Shown: positions 41,783 through 54,462, counted from the first letter of the stretch. The stretch is 64,000 nt of DNA from Acanthornis magna (GCA_036785705.1 JAWUZG010000032.1:13906001-13970000), one strand, 5' to 3'. A program made the numbers and translations. The notes: a model not told the origin generated them from the sequence alone.

Positions 41783-42343
41783 TGCTCATGGTTTTACCCT
41801 GGTCAGCAACTCAGCCTCATGCGGCTGCTCTCTCATTTCCCATAGTTGGATGGGGGAGAAAATCAGAAGGGTAAAAATGAGAACACTCGTGAGTTGAGAT
41901 AAAGCCATGCACACAAGTAAAGCAAACCCAAGAATTCACTCCCATTGGAAAGCAGGTGTTCAGCTATCCCAAGGAAAGCAGGGCTCCATCACGCATAACA
42001 GTGACTTGGGAAGTCTAAAGCTGTCACTCTGAACATTTTCCCCCTTCCTTCTTCTTCCCCCAGTTTTATATGCTGAGCACGACATCACATGGTATAGAAG
42101 GTCCCTTTGGTCAGTTGGGGTCAGCTGTCCTGGTTGTGTAACCTCCCAAACTTCTTGTGCACCCCCAGCATTCTCGCTGGTTGTGTGAGGTGAGAAGCAG
42201 TAAAGGCCTGGATTTGCAAGTGCTGCTCAGAAATAACAAAAATATCCCTGAGTTATCAATACTATTTTCAGCACAAATCCAAAACATAGTCCATACTGGC
42301 TACTCTGAAGAAAATTAACTCTATCCCAACCAAACCCAGCACA
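41783..42343 (-). mobile_element. Solo LTR of an avian endogenous retrovirus
   Basis: The segment resembles, over nearly all of its 561 bp, an LTR that I recognise as common in many bird genomes (ERVL-like; family label from memory). In sense (minus) orientation it begins TGTGCTGGG at 42343, has a TATAAA box at 42070-42065, and ends at the CA complementary to 41783-41784. No gag, pol or env lies beside it and no second LTR is present, so it is probably a recombination-derived solo LTR. The expected ATTAAA-type poly(A) signal region appears to have been lost in a small deletion around 41905-41915. I could not see a clean target-site duplication at these borders, so the ends may be off by a few bases. 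Confidence 0.82.
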
Positions 42344-42616
42344 ATATCCCTCTGCCTGGCCCTGGCAAGGCAGCATGGGACAGCTTACAGCTTACAGCTG
42401 TCAGCCACGGAGGGCAGAACACTCTACGGGTGAAGGAGCCAACATGAACCAATTTTATCTCATGCAACTTGAAGGGTTTGCTGCAAGAAAATATGTTAGA
42501 TATTTGTTTGCACTGGCTGTGATTGCACAACAGGGAAGAGTTTAAGGACAGCTGATCCTGCCTTTGGGCAAGGGGACATTGCAGAACACCCTTGCTGGCT
42601 CTTCCCACCCCACGAG
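42344..42616. other. Spacer between the LTR and a CR1 copy
   Basis: This short stretch holds nothing I recognise. Its right part may belong to the CR1 element, which fades out near 42617. Confidence 0.5.
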
Positions 42617-43445
42617 AATCCCGTGCTGTTCCACAATAACAAGTGCAAGGTACAGCACATGGGTCAGGACAACCCCCAGTATCAATGCAAGCTGGAGGAT
42701 GGACAGATCAAGAGCAGCCCTGGCAAGCAGGACTTGGGAGTGCTGGTAGATGAGACTGGACATGAGCCAACAATGAGCACTCAAAGCCCAGAGAGCCAAA
42801 CGTGTCCTGGGCTGCACCCAAAGCAATGTTGCCAGCAGGGCCAGGGAGGGGATTCTGCCCCTCTGCTCTGCTCTGCTCTGCTCTGCTCTGCTCTGCTCTG
42901 CTCCGCTCTGCTCTGGTGAGACCCCACCTGCAGTGCTGCATCAGCTCTGGGGTCCCCAGCACAGGAAGGATAGGGACCTGCTGGAGCAAGTCCAGAGGAG
43001 GCCACCAAGATGATTCAAGGGCACCTCTCCTATGAAGAAATGCTGAGAGATTTGGGAGTGTACAGCCTGGAGAAGGGAAGGCTTCAGGGTGACCTAATTG
43101 CAGCCTTCCAGTTTCTGAAGGGAGACTACCAGAAAGATGGAGATAAATGTTTTTACAAAGGCATGTAGTGATAGGGTAAGGGGGAACAGCTTCAAATTGA
43201 GGGTAGGTTTATAGTAGATATTGGGAAGAAATGCTTTATTGTGAGAGTGGTGAGGCACTGGAACACATTGCTCAGAGAAGCTGTGAATGCCCCATCCCTG
43301 GAAGTGTTCAAGGACAGGATGGATGGAGAATCGAGCCACCTAATCAAGTGGAAGGTGTCCCTGCCTAGGACAGGGAAGTTGTAATGAGATGATCTTTCAA
43401 GTCCCTTCCAACCCAGGCCATCCCCAGATTCTTTGACTCTATGAT
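42617..43445 (+). mobile_element. CR1: CR1 LINE fragment, longest copy in the window
   Basis: This is about 830 bp in sense orientation on the plus strand. It carries the reverse-transcriptase C-terminal part (LGVLVDET near 42735, RPHLQCC near 42922), the ORF2 end and the 3'UTR with CCTTCCAACCCAGGCCAT. It finishes with an ATTCTTTGACTCTATGAT terminus at 43445, the expected ATTCTATG-type repeat. Frameshifts and a (CTCTG)n expansion at 42861-42915 break the reading frame, so it cannot encode a working enzyme. Confidence 0.94.
42861..42915. repeat. (CTCTG)n array inside the CR1 copy, 11 units
   Basis: Eleven 5-bp units are present; the ninth is CTCCG and the rest are perfect. The CR1 sequence at this site normally contains about two CTCTG words, so the array arose by expansion after or during insertion. 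Confidence 0.95.
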
Positions 43446-46400
43446 TTTCCCTGCTAAGGGGATCCCTTTAGGATGGGGACTAGACTGACAGTTTTAGAGT
43501 TGCACACCAAGCACCCCCAGGTGTAGAAACAGACTGTCTAAAGGCCCTTTGCCTCTTTACCTCCCCACCACACTGCTGTGCTCCAGCAGATTCCCAACAC
43601 CCGGCTGTGACCCTTGGGAGGAGCTGAGCTATCCAACAGTCATGCCAGGTACTCCTGGGGTTTGATGTGGTTTCTGCACACTCCCCAAACCACATGGCTC
43701 ATCAGTGGGAAAAAAAGCTGGTCCACAGCAGGTCTGCAGCATCATCACGGAGAGGGCCAAAATCTTTGCCACTTCCTTGGTAACACTTCCACAGACACAA
43801 TGATTTCTTGCTAAGAAGCTAAAAATCCCGATGTGGTCTTTGTGACAGTAGACATCCTTTTGTGGATTATTGCCAAAACTCAGAGGCCTGTAAAGCAAGC
43901 TGGGAAGTGTCTGCTGGGGAAACAAATCCCCCCTGCCTTTCATGAGAAGTTAATAAATGTCAGAGAAAAAGTCTGAACACATAATAATGGCTGTGAGGAT
44001 TAACTTTCTCTTACAGCAGCATGGCCAGATTATTTATTGGAGGTATATTTTTCCTCTTTGAGGTTTGTTTGAGGGTTTTTCCCTTAAAAATAGATAACCA
44101 AGGGTTTATGAATGAAAGACACATTGGAAAAAAATCAATTTGACACACAAAATTAAATTTCAGTGTCAAAACCCTTGTATTTAGCAGAGAAGGAAGAAGG
44201 ATATCTCATGCAGGGATCCTGCTGCAAAAAGGAAGCCCACTGGAGATTGATGAGGAAATAAATAGAAATAATATATGAGGACTAAATCAGGAGGAAGTTT
44301 GGGCCGTAAGAGATTAATGAGGAACATACACTTGCTCTAGCTTTGCCCCCAGATATATGAACTGAATTATATTTTATGGCTTTCAAGGTAAATTGAAAGT
44401 GACTGAACAGCAAAGAAATTTTCTGGAGAGTTTTCATTCATAGTCCTCCTGGGACTCTGCCCCTCGGAGGTGGGAAAGGTCATACATGCTAACTCTGCAG
44501 TTTTTGGTGATGAGCAGAGGAAGTCCCTACATGAAGTTTTGTTGGCATGTGCTTCCTTCTTTCGAGCACGAGACAGCCAGTGAGAAGGCTTTGGTTTTTC
44601 ACAGAAGCCACTTAATTGAGGCTGAATAGGCCTTAGTTAAGTCACTTGTTACATCATGTAATTAAAAGCAGCAACAAAAACCTTAAAAGGCATTATCCAG
44701 TCTTTATATTCTCACTGTCACATGTGTGCACACATACACAAATGCACTTGCTATCAGAAAAATTTGCTACTTCAAAATAAATTTAGCCCACAACTTGAGA
44801 TGAATATTTAGGCTACAAAATTTCATAAGACTTAATACAATTATAGTCTAGAAATTGTAATTTTTTATTTCTACATTGACTTTGTTTTTTAGAATAGCAT
44901 AAAAATAATATTTTTAAATCATAAAATAAATTATGATAAAATTACTTGTTCTGTTTCAGATGGAATAAAATGTCTCAAATGAAGCTAAGACAGACAAAAT
45001 GAATTATTTAATTATCATTAAATCCCCTGTTTCAGTACCAATTTTCCCCATCTTCTATCCCTTCTATTCATTTTCATTTCAATTGCTAACCTAGGCCATT
45101 TTCTGTCCCCATCTGCCTTCTGAGGTTTTGTCCCAGAGCCAGAAAATGTTTTCCCAACTGAGCTCTCGACTTACCATCCCCACTCCTGACGCAGATCAGC
45201 CATAACAGGGGGTTATGAATACCTGAGACCCTCAGCTCTGCAGCATGGCAGCCCACCACCATTTCCCTTGGTCTCTTTCGCTGCACAATGGGGGCTGTTC
45301 TTTTCTATTTCAAGTCCCTAACTGGGTGCAAGGGTGGGAGGAGTTGTGTTTGAATTGCTCTGGTCACTATATCCAAGATCTGGACAGCCTGAGAGAAACA
45401 TGACCTGCTGTGGGGGCAGCTGCTGGAGCACCATGTGGGCCAGACATGAGAGTGGAATCTCTTGTATGTTCAGTGTAAGAAAAGAGCCCAGGCAGGCCTG
45501 CCTGAAAACCCTGGCCACCTTGGGTCCCATTACAAGCAGTGTATGAAATACCATATCCTGGATTCCCCTTACGTAAAGCTTGGTTTCTTCCTACACCTCC
45601 ATCAAAATCCAGCTCTTCTTTGTAAGAGGAAAGTTGGCATAATTCAGATCTATTGAAAAAGGATCTCATAAGTCACTTTTCCCCTGGTGCACGTCCAGCA
45701 AATTAGGTGTACACCGTGGCTGCTGCACAGGTCGAGGCCAACTGCGTGGTGACCCTTTGCCTGACCACACTCATTCCAGGCTCTTGACAGCATCCTGCAA
45801 GGGCTGTAGAAACTGAGGGTGGATTCCTCCCACAAAGCTTTGGGCTGAAGAGAAGTAAAGAACAAAGCAGCAAGCTGTACTTTTTATTGCAAGCCTCCTT
45901 CAAATTTAAGGGGACAGGGCAGAAGGCCTTCTCCAGCCCATGTGATTTTTGCCCTCATCTGTCCAAAGAAGAGAGTAGAAATGACATCAGACTCCTACTG
46001 CGTAGGGAGTCTGAGCTATTAGCTATCCCTGGTCTTTGGGAAAGTCAGCTTGGACCAGTATGAGAGGGACATTCTCTATAGCAGACTGGCCATACCTCTG
46101 ATTAGTATAGCAGCTGCTTCGCAAAAAATCACTGGGGGTTTTGTTTAGATTTGCCAATTTTTGCTTTTACAGTGTCTACAAAAAGCTGGATCGAAAGTTT
46201 TTGGTGCAAAATTAATAGATCTGAGCCTAACCTTCCCAAACAATAATGTTTCTGTCTATTGCACAACCAAAATGAGCAATATTTGAAATACTTTTAAAAA
46301 AATAAAGTTATCCTTCTGGTCTTTCTTGGCATGCTATTTAAACTATACCTTACAAATGGATTCATTTAGAGATCCATATGCCTTTCAGAAAGTAAATACA

Positions 46401-49400
46401 GTTTGTATTTGAGTAAGTTCCTGTATTTGATTCCAAGCTCTCAGGGAAAATGCCCACTAATGTTTATCACAACATCAGAGACATGAGCCAAACTTTTGTC
46501 AATGCGCTACATTATACTTTGGAGTGGAAGGGGTGGAATTATATATTTAGAAATGGCTCATATTAGCCAGCAGTTTTACTGTGAAGAGCTGCATAGAGGA
46601 GATTGTCCACAGGCTGCCACCTCTCCCGACTGGCAGCACAACACAGTGCGATAGCCTGACGGGGGGGGCAGGACAGGGAGTTCCAGCCCTAAGTCTGAAT
46701 TTCTTGACTTTATGGGTTTAAGCCATATATGGATTCACCTAATTTTTGATGGGTGTTTTACAGCTGAAATATAAACCCTGAAAATAGGGAATGATGATGA
46801 AAACACAGACTATACCATGACCAGAGTCCACAGCTCTCGTGGGAGCTGCCATAGTCACAGGCTTACAGCTGAGTTTCAAATATTCTATTGAATTACTGAA
46901 GGGGCTGTTATTAGGCTCCCCTCCCCTTGAGCTCATTACATACAGTGGTTTGCCATCATTAAACTGTCTTTCTAACAACTTTTGTCCATAAACTGCTTAG
47001 CATATCAAAATTTTCAAAACACTGCAATTTGATATATTCAGGAGGCAATACACATTCGGTGAAACTGTGTGTCCCAGGATAACAATTTCCTGATCTCAGT
47101 TTAGGGCTGGGACATTGTAAATTTATGACAGTGAATATTATGGGGAGGTGGATTCACTGGTTGAGTGGTGCAGGCAACCCTACAAAGCGGTCAACCTTTG
47201 CTTGTTAAGGAAATTCCCCATGCACATGTCTGGTAGCCCGCCCAAAGAAGAAAAAAAAATGGTATCACCTTTATAGAAACAAAAAGCAATAAGCCCAGTC
47301 AGGACACCCAATCATTTAAGGGAAGCTCAGTTTTAAGATATGCAAATTAGAGGCTCATTTTCTTCAGCAGGTTTGCTGCTTGTGGCTCCGTAGTCTTTTA
47401 ATGTTGCTGCACGCTACTCCACCATTGTTTCATTTCACCTCCTGAAGTGATTGCAATTCAAGATGAAGGGAAGAGAAATGCACTTATGTCTGTATTGACT
47501 ATAGGACTGAGTTCAGATCTCTGAAAAAAAAAGTATTGCATCAAGCACACAGCTTTTTAAGAGGGCACCTGAGTTCAGTTATTCATGAAGGCAAACTGAG
47601 ATTATGACATGACAGGCCGAGCAGGTGAACAAATTTACAGAATTCCATAATATTTCATGAAAATTGCCACTTTGGGAACACTTTTCACCTTTTGCAGTGT
47701 ATATCCCATTTCTTTGAAAAACAAGAGCCTGCTGCCTTTTTTTTTTTTTTTTTAAGCAAATGAGTTGACTTACTGTGAGACAGCTAAAGGAAAAAATAAG
47801 CTCATTGAAATCTCCACATGGAGAAGCTCAAAGGGACAGGACTCGCACAGGGGTGTTTGCACAGTGCCTGGTACAATGGGTCCTAACCTGGTCATGCCCT
47901 TTGATTGTTACTGTAGAGCAAACATTCAACAACAAAGAACTAGCAAGTAAAAGAACTAGCTCAGGTCAAGCTCAGCTACCAGACCTGCATTTTATGTTCC
48001 CCGCATGCCTCCTCAAGCACTGAGGCAGCTGCTACCGCTGTATACAATGACTGGCTAAAGTCAAAGGAAAAGTCTGTTGGTCCCACAGCTTCTGCTCAGG
48101 TGTCTGATGCATTGGCTGGAATTTCATCATGTGCTTCCTGTCACTCATGGATGTTCCCACTGCTGTGGGAAAGCACTTCTGTGATGATGAAAAATCGTTA
48201 TCCCACAGGAAAGACTATGAAGAAAATGTCTTCAGGCACCAAATATGGAGCTTTTAGCAGTGGACAGTATCTGCTGGGCACATTTCTGCTATAGAGAATA
48301 CCTTCTGAGCAGTCAAAGAGAAGAGATTAAAGAGTAGGTCCACGTGCATTAGTCACTACTGTGCACCCATGACAACTAAAATGCAAGTAATGCACCAGGT
48401 GACCTATACCAAATATGTCTGCCCACAAAACTCCACAAAGTAAATGTATCATGTTCAGTGTTGAGCCAATACCGTGTGTGCATTTCTCCGAAAGATTGAC
48501 AGGAGTTCTTACCAGCACCAGAAGCCCTTTTTTCTCTCTTCTTATTAGATTACCTTTGGGATGGCCATCAGTGCAGCCCTGCAGAGGCTCCTCTCCAAAT
48601 GCATCATCTTCATAAGAGCAACAGCAACAGCCTGATCCAATGCGCTGTAATTACCAGATACAGATATTCTTCCTGGGGGCAGAGAATGGCAGGTGGCAAG
48701 CTGTGTCTGTAAGACCCTGGTGACAAAGCTGGGGCTGTCTGGGTTTGGGTTTGGATGAAAACTACTAAGTTTCAAGTTCTTGGAACTTCTGTGACTTTTT
48801 AATAACTTTATGAAATGTGGCATATGTAAACAGCCATGATGGCTGCAATGAAGGAGATGCTGCTTCCAAAGTGACTAGCACACAGCAAAAATGCCTCTGT
48901 GTGATCCCACTGGGGTCCATGACTTCAGCAAAAACATGCAAGAATGGTTTTGACAAACTAGAAAATACCACCTAAAATATTTGACATTATTGCTGACAGA
49001 GGATTGGGAAGAAATGAAAAGCATGTCAGAAAGCTCAATCTAATGAAAATATGATTTTCAATTTTATAGTTCCATAAAAAATGCAAAAGAACCATTCACA
49101 GCTGGTGAGAAGGAAGCCCAAACTCTTGGTTTCACTTCCTCCACTGGCTGACATTTATAGTGTTTTACTTATAAACAGTACTTACATAAATCAGTCAAGT
49201 CATAGTTTACACCACTATTGCAAAGTAGACAACAATCGTGTATTTCTTGCTTCCTAAACCACAGAGACTGAGGTGAGGAACAAGAGATGCAAATGCTTCT
49301 TCAGTGGATAATTTAACCCAAATCCAAATGCCTGGTTTGCAAAGTGTATGAGCAGTCTGCTGAAGCCCAAACAAAAGACTTCAAGCTGAGGAAGAGCTTC

Positions 49401-51121
49401 TCTTACTAGTTCACATGCTGACATTTTTAGTAAGTACCTTGTGCTGCATTTTCTCCCTGATTTAATCATATTTGTTGTTTTGCTAAATTTTGAATAAATT
49501 TAACTCTTATTCTGCACTTCTTGAGATGTTCAAGTAACTGTAGAAGGCTGCATGAATAATTCCCCTGTCATGAAGAACTGCTAGTGGATAGCTTGAATTG
49601 AAATATTTCTGAAGAGCATTTCACAGGACACCCAGGACACATGGTGGCATAGAGACATTCCACGCCTCTTGCTGAACCTCACCTAATGACCCATCTAGCA
49701 CCGACCTTACATCAGTGGCTCTCAAATACTAGTGACCAGCAGAATTACTGACTGCCTAAAGCACGTGGTGCTGGTCCCTCCCTCTGCTGCAAGAATCAGG
49801 ATGAGAAGGCAGCAGAGAAGTAAGCACAGAAGAGCAATGCAGAAGTGAAATTGTGAGAAATTACTCAAGGACAAAAGATTAAAAACCAAAAGGAAAGTGA
49901 CTTTATCTTTTCCTCAAAGCATGAGTTAAATTAAAATTGGTTGTGATTACAGAAAGGTTTTCTTGTAATTACTTTTCCACGTCAGAATGTACTGCAGGAA
50001 TTCCACAGACATCTTGGATTGAGGGAATAAGCCAAGGAAGGGAGTCACAGTTAAAATGAAGGCCATGCAGTCACTGCAGACATGTGAATCCTCTTCAAGC
50101 ACACATTCACTAGAGAACATGTTCCCTGAGAGAAAATTATTACAGAGCCATGTACATGTCCCTCAGGAATGCCTGTCTTCCTGTTCCAGGCACCCCTCAT
50201 CACCTTTGTTCAAACCGCAGAGAGATGACCACATATGGATGAGGATGAGCTGTACGTCTCCAAAGCACATTCACTGTCTACTGTATTTAGCTGTGACTTT
50301 AGAAGGAACTCTGTTATGACCCTCAAGGGAGGAACTCCAGAGAAGAGACCCTGTGTAGATTAGATACAGAGAGTTTCACTTTTCAAAACTTGGCTGTTCT
50401 GGATTTCTCCATTTTCAAGAAGAAAAATAAACTCAGGAGAGTTGTTCACTCATAAAACTTGTTCACTCCCAAGTCCAACAGAAGAAAAAGTATGTTTAAA
50501 ACTTGAAAAACAGCAACTTATGTATGCCCTCAAAGCCATTATGGGAATCTAAGGGATGTTTTTACCATGGAGAACATACATGTTGTGCACACAATATTTA
50601 GGTGTGTATTTAGGATGTAGGGTTTTTTCCCAAACAATGCAAAAACGAAAATTTTCTGGCAAGTACTGTTCATTGCACATCGTGGTGCAACAGCCACATG
50701 AAATAGTGAAATTTTGCATCCACAAAACAAACACTCTGGACAGCCAAAGGCTATGAAATTATGTAGGAGATGAGTCTGTTCACAATGGCTTATCAGGCTT
50801 TTGAAGGGTGAGTATTTCTTCTCTAAAGTACAGATTTTGATTTTGTGCTCTTGACCCTTGCATGCAGGCTAGAGCCCCACTGCAGAGCTGCTTCTGACAC
50901 ACACCTATATTCAAGGCATTGCTGCTGAACTACACCAGCTCCAATGCAACAGCGTATAGCTGTGCTTTACCTAAATACATATAGCCACATGCCCTGAATT
51001 TTACTAAAACACGTAAATAAAAGTAGGAGGTTGCTTAGTGACAGTTTCAGGAAGGCATGACTAGGTCCACACAAACACTTGGGAAAAAGGTGCACGCAAC
51101 TTTTATAAAACTCTCTGAGGA
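43446..51121. other. Intergenic sequence, no gene seen
   Basis: About 7.7 kb without a recognised gene. It includes a T17 run at 47737-47753. A stretch at 47336-47475 with an octamer-like ATGCAAAT and a SOX-like CATTGTT is treated as a finding. The open frames on both strands at 45300-45900 overlap one another and look like chance. Confidence 0.5.
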
Positions 51122-51386
51122 GCTCCACAGACAAGAGCAAATGGCCTCAAGTTGTGCCAGGGGATGTTTAGGTCGGATATTAGGAAAAAATTCCTTCACC
51201 AAAAGAGTTGTCAAGCGTTGGAACATGTTGCCCAAGGAAGTGGTGGAGTCACCATCTCTGGAGGTATTTAGAGATATGTAGACATAGCACTTAGGTACAC
51301 GGTTTAGTGGTGGACTTGGTGGCAATGGGTAAACACTTGGACTTGATGATCTTAAAGGTGCTTCCAACCTAAATAATTACATGAAA
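51122..51386 (+). mobile_element. CR1: CR1 LINE fragment, 3' end
   Basis: In sense on the plus strand it reads AAATGGCCTCAAGTTGTGCC, then an ORF2-end piece (FTKRVVKRWNMLPKEVVESP) and the 3'UTR GGACTTGATGATCTTAAAGG. It ends near 51386 without a clean ATTCTATG terminus. It is 5'-truncated and dead. Confidence 0.92.
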
Positions 51387-53199
51387 ACTAGAAACTCAGC
51401 TTCATTCCTGGGTAAAGGAGTTCCTACATAATTTTTTTATGGCAATAAAATAAATATGTGCTGCTACAGCCAAGGAAAACCGCAGACTGTAACTTATCTT
51501 GATAAGTGACAGCTTTTCTGAGCTGACTTATTTTAGCAGGGTGAGCAGAAGTAAAAGACTTGAGCTATTTCTCCTCTCCTACTGTAATCTATCAGCATGT
51601 CTTCCGGATTTCCACTGTGTTGTTGTTCAGGTGATTCCCATCATCCCAATCTGCTTTTGCCCTCCCTCCTCTTCAGTACTGAACTCTTCCCCCCTCCTGA
51701 AAAACACAACAGTCTAAAGTGAGCATTCAGTTGGCTGTGTCCTCATCACACCCCTCCTCAGTTTGGGAAAGACAACTCACAACACTCAAGACACTCAAAT
51801 GGCTCTCAAAAAAATCCTCCCAAATTTAAGCAGAGAAATGGGAATTAACTCACTCCAAAACATATGAGCATCCATCTGCACTTGGATTTTGCGAGACAAG
51901 CAAAGGCATTCGGATTTAGATGATTTCCAATCCCCCAGTTTCCATCTGTGTCTTTGGGTAGTTGCCTTTGTCAAACTGCCTGAAATATTTTCTAACTGAG
52001 CAAGTTAACAGGAGGAAAGGTTAGGCCACGTGCCCCTCCTTTTTCTGGCAGTATCACGGGAGGAAAGGCGGCGATGTTGTGCAGGCAGAGATGCTGAGTG
52101 CATCCCCCCCTCCTGGCCAGGCTGATTTCAAAAGAGGTACTGTGGAAAAGGCACCCGGCACTAGGAAAGGGGGCTGCTTCTGTGCCTGGAAAAACGAGCA
52201 GTCCCACCAGCTTGTTTGTTTGATTTTTCTACAGAGGAATACAGGTTCACTCATCATTACAATAAGCATATTCACGCTCCCACTGAGCCAGTTTGAGTCT
52301 TCCAAGACCAGCACCGTTTATGAATGGGCCTAGTAAGAGCTACATACTGCAGAGACGTAGCCAATGTTTTTCAAATTTGGGTCAGTCTGAGGCACTGGTT
52401 GAAAAAGTCTGACCACGAGCATTGTAAATTAGTATTTTATATTCCCTTGAAGTGCTTTTTGAGGAAATTAGCCTTCATTACTGAGGCATCTCTCCTGTAA
52501 ACACAGAAAACAGAAAATACCTCTGCTGACAAGGACAGCATTATAGAGCAGGGAAGAAGAGTAAACATTGAATCTGCAGGAAGAATTGGACTGATTCAGC
52601 AGCTGAATCAATCAGGCATGTGCATCCCTTCTCCCCAGCAGCTCCCCAAGCTTCAGGACCTGCAGCACCCCACCCGCTACAGCTGTCACCACCTTTCCAC
52701 CCAGGCAGCAGCACACCATTGCCCCCTGGACCCACCAAAACGGTAAGGTGGAGCCATCAGCCCCTATTAAATATATCTCAAGGGCACCAGGACCCCCAGA
52801 TTACTGCCAGCATGGGGTTTGTGGTGCACAGATCACAGCCATCACAAAATCCCGGTCCCGCGCTCTAAACTGGGAGGGCAGTGAGGGTGTGGGGCTGCCC
52901 TGGCGCTGTTTCACTTTTCGTGTTTCGGACCATTTGCATGGCTTGACCAGTGCTGGAGTGTGTATTTTTGGCAGTGGCTGGGGAGGTTCCTCTGCAGCTG
53001 AGCACAGCCAGCCAAACTCGGCTGGCATGAGGCAGGGCTTTTCAAAATGTTCTGCGCTCCAATCGGAAAGCAGCCGAATGCTACTCTCCTCAGAAAAGTG
53101 CTGCCCTTGTCCTTTTTTAATGAAAGCGAACTTGGTATTCAGTAGGAGCAGGCCAGAGCTATTACAGACACGGAAGACAGCAGACACAAATCAATAGAA
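51387..53199. other. Intergenic sequence just beyond the TENT5A 3' end
   Basis: No gene is recognised. Opposed frames of 149 codons (52748-53197, plus) and 128 codons (53187-52801, minus) occupy GC-richer DNA and have no recognisable domain. The part nearest 53190 carries the GU-rich downstream element of the TENT5A poly(A) site. Confidence 0.5.
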
Positions 53200-53213
53200 A
53201 AAAATAACTTCTT

Positions 53214-53219
53214 TTTATT
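53214..53219 (-). terminator. TENT5A: Distal polyadenylation signal of TENT5A
   Basis: AATAAA is present on the minus strand. It is followed 20-30 nt downstream by a GU-rich stretch (GATTTGTGTCTG on the minus strand, 53192-53181), the usual cleavage-stimulation layout. A TGTAAATA motif overlaps the hexamer. Confidence 0.65.
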
Positions 53220-53223
53220 TACA
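53216..53223 (-). promoter_or_regulatory. Pumilio-type element UGUAAAUA overlapping the poly(A) signal
   Basis: The minus strand reads TGTAAATA, which fits the UGUANAUA consensus of Pumilio proteins. It shares four bases with the AATAAA signal. The UGUA core could equally serve CFIm binding in 3'-end formation. Confidence 0.4.
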
Positions 53224-54426
53224 AAAAAAATCCAAATATTGGATGCTGTAAACAAAATTCACAATCTGTTCCCTCTAGAGTCTGTTTTCCATCAGCTCTT
53301 TTTCTGTCTGTGACAAAGCCTATAGTCAAAATGTTCCAAAAGAGCAATCCAAGGAGCAGTTTGCTGCAACAGGATGCCTTGCAGAAGGCAACAGTTGTAA
53401 GGAAATTTGAGGGAAAGCAAATCTGCACAGACTCCTACAGACTGCAGGAGCCTGCAGTGCCTTTAGCCAAGCTGTCTTGAAATTTGCAGGCTTTATTTTT
53501 TTTTTTACTATTTATTTTGTTAGCAAACCACTATTACAACAGCAAAACAGTACACTGATTTTCTTTCTTGCAAGGGAAATTCTCTGCATAAAGAAAACCA
53601 TACAAAAGAATATATTCAAATAGGAGCTGAATATGCAAATACAATTTTTCCTTTTCTGTGCAGTTTTATCTAACACACTTCATTTTCTCAATTTTAAAAA
53701 GCGCCTTTTTTGAACCGGTAGGAGCTTCTGATGTGATGCAAACCAAGCATTTAATAAGAGCTCTTAGAGGATTTGTGTGAAGGCCCTTGTGCAAGATAAA
53801 AAATATTTTAAGTGCAATACGAGAAACTAGAAAAATACCATCTTTTTGGTCTTCTAATTGCCCTTCTATTTTTAGAAGAAATGTTCTTGCATTTGGGGGG
53901 ACAGCTACATCTAAGAAAAAAAAAATAAGAAAAAAGTCCCATTTAAAAGCTCTTGGTTGTTTCACGATCGCTACATTTAACCAAGTTTAGCGCCCTGTTG
54001 GTTAGCAGGAAATTCAGCTGTGGCACAAACAGTTTTACTGTAATCAGGTCAATGTCTTTAATCAGTTCAGCTCTTTAAAAGGGGCACTGTTTCCTGTAGC
54101 ACAAGCTCTAACCTTACAGCTGATTGGATGGGATAGATGAAGTCTACAAAGCAAGAACACGGTTACTAACTTTAAAAGTACCAGTGTGCTGAAGAGGAGG
54201 GGAAAAAACAGTTAAAAAGAAGTCAGACTTTATGGAGGGAAAGGTGTGCAAACCACAGAAATAAACCAGCTTTGAAAAGGGGTTCTTATTTTACTCTTGG
54301 CCTGAACTCATGCCTTCTTCCCACCTCTAACACCAGGCACATTTTAAGCCACCAGTCACAAATAAAAGAAAGCTCCACCAGTTCCACCACTTGATCATTA
54401 ACATATGTAAAACAGATCTGGAATAC

Positions 54427-54462
54427 CTATATAATATATATAAAAACATATTATATATGTAT
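54427..54462. repeat. TA-rich imperfect repeat in the 3'UTR
   Basis: This is a short AT-only stretch of TATATA words with imperfect dyad symmetry, within the TENT5A 3'UTR. Confidence 0.75.

Noticed and set aside
717..43445. Small open frames with reverse-transcriptase words as host genes
   Set aside because: They are fragments of CR1 ORF2 with frameshifts and 5' truncation and are annotated as mobile elements.
52748..53197. 149-codon plus frame opposed by a 128-codon minus frame
   Set aside because: Neither resembles a known protein, there is no splice context, and the two frames exclude one another. It lies at the GU-rich edge of the TENT5A poly(A) site.
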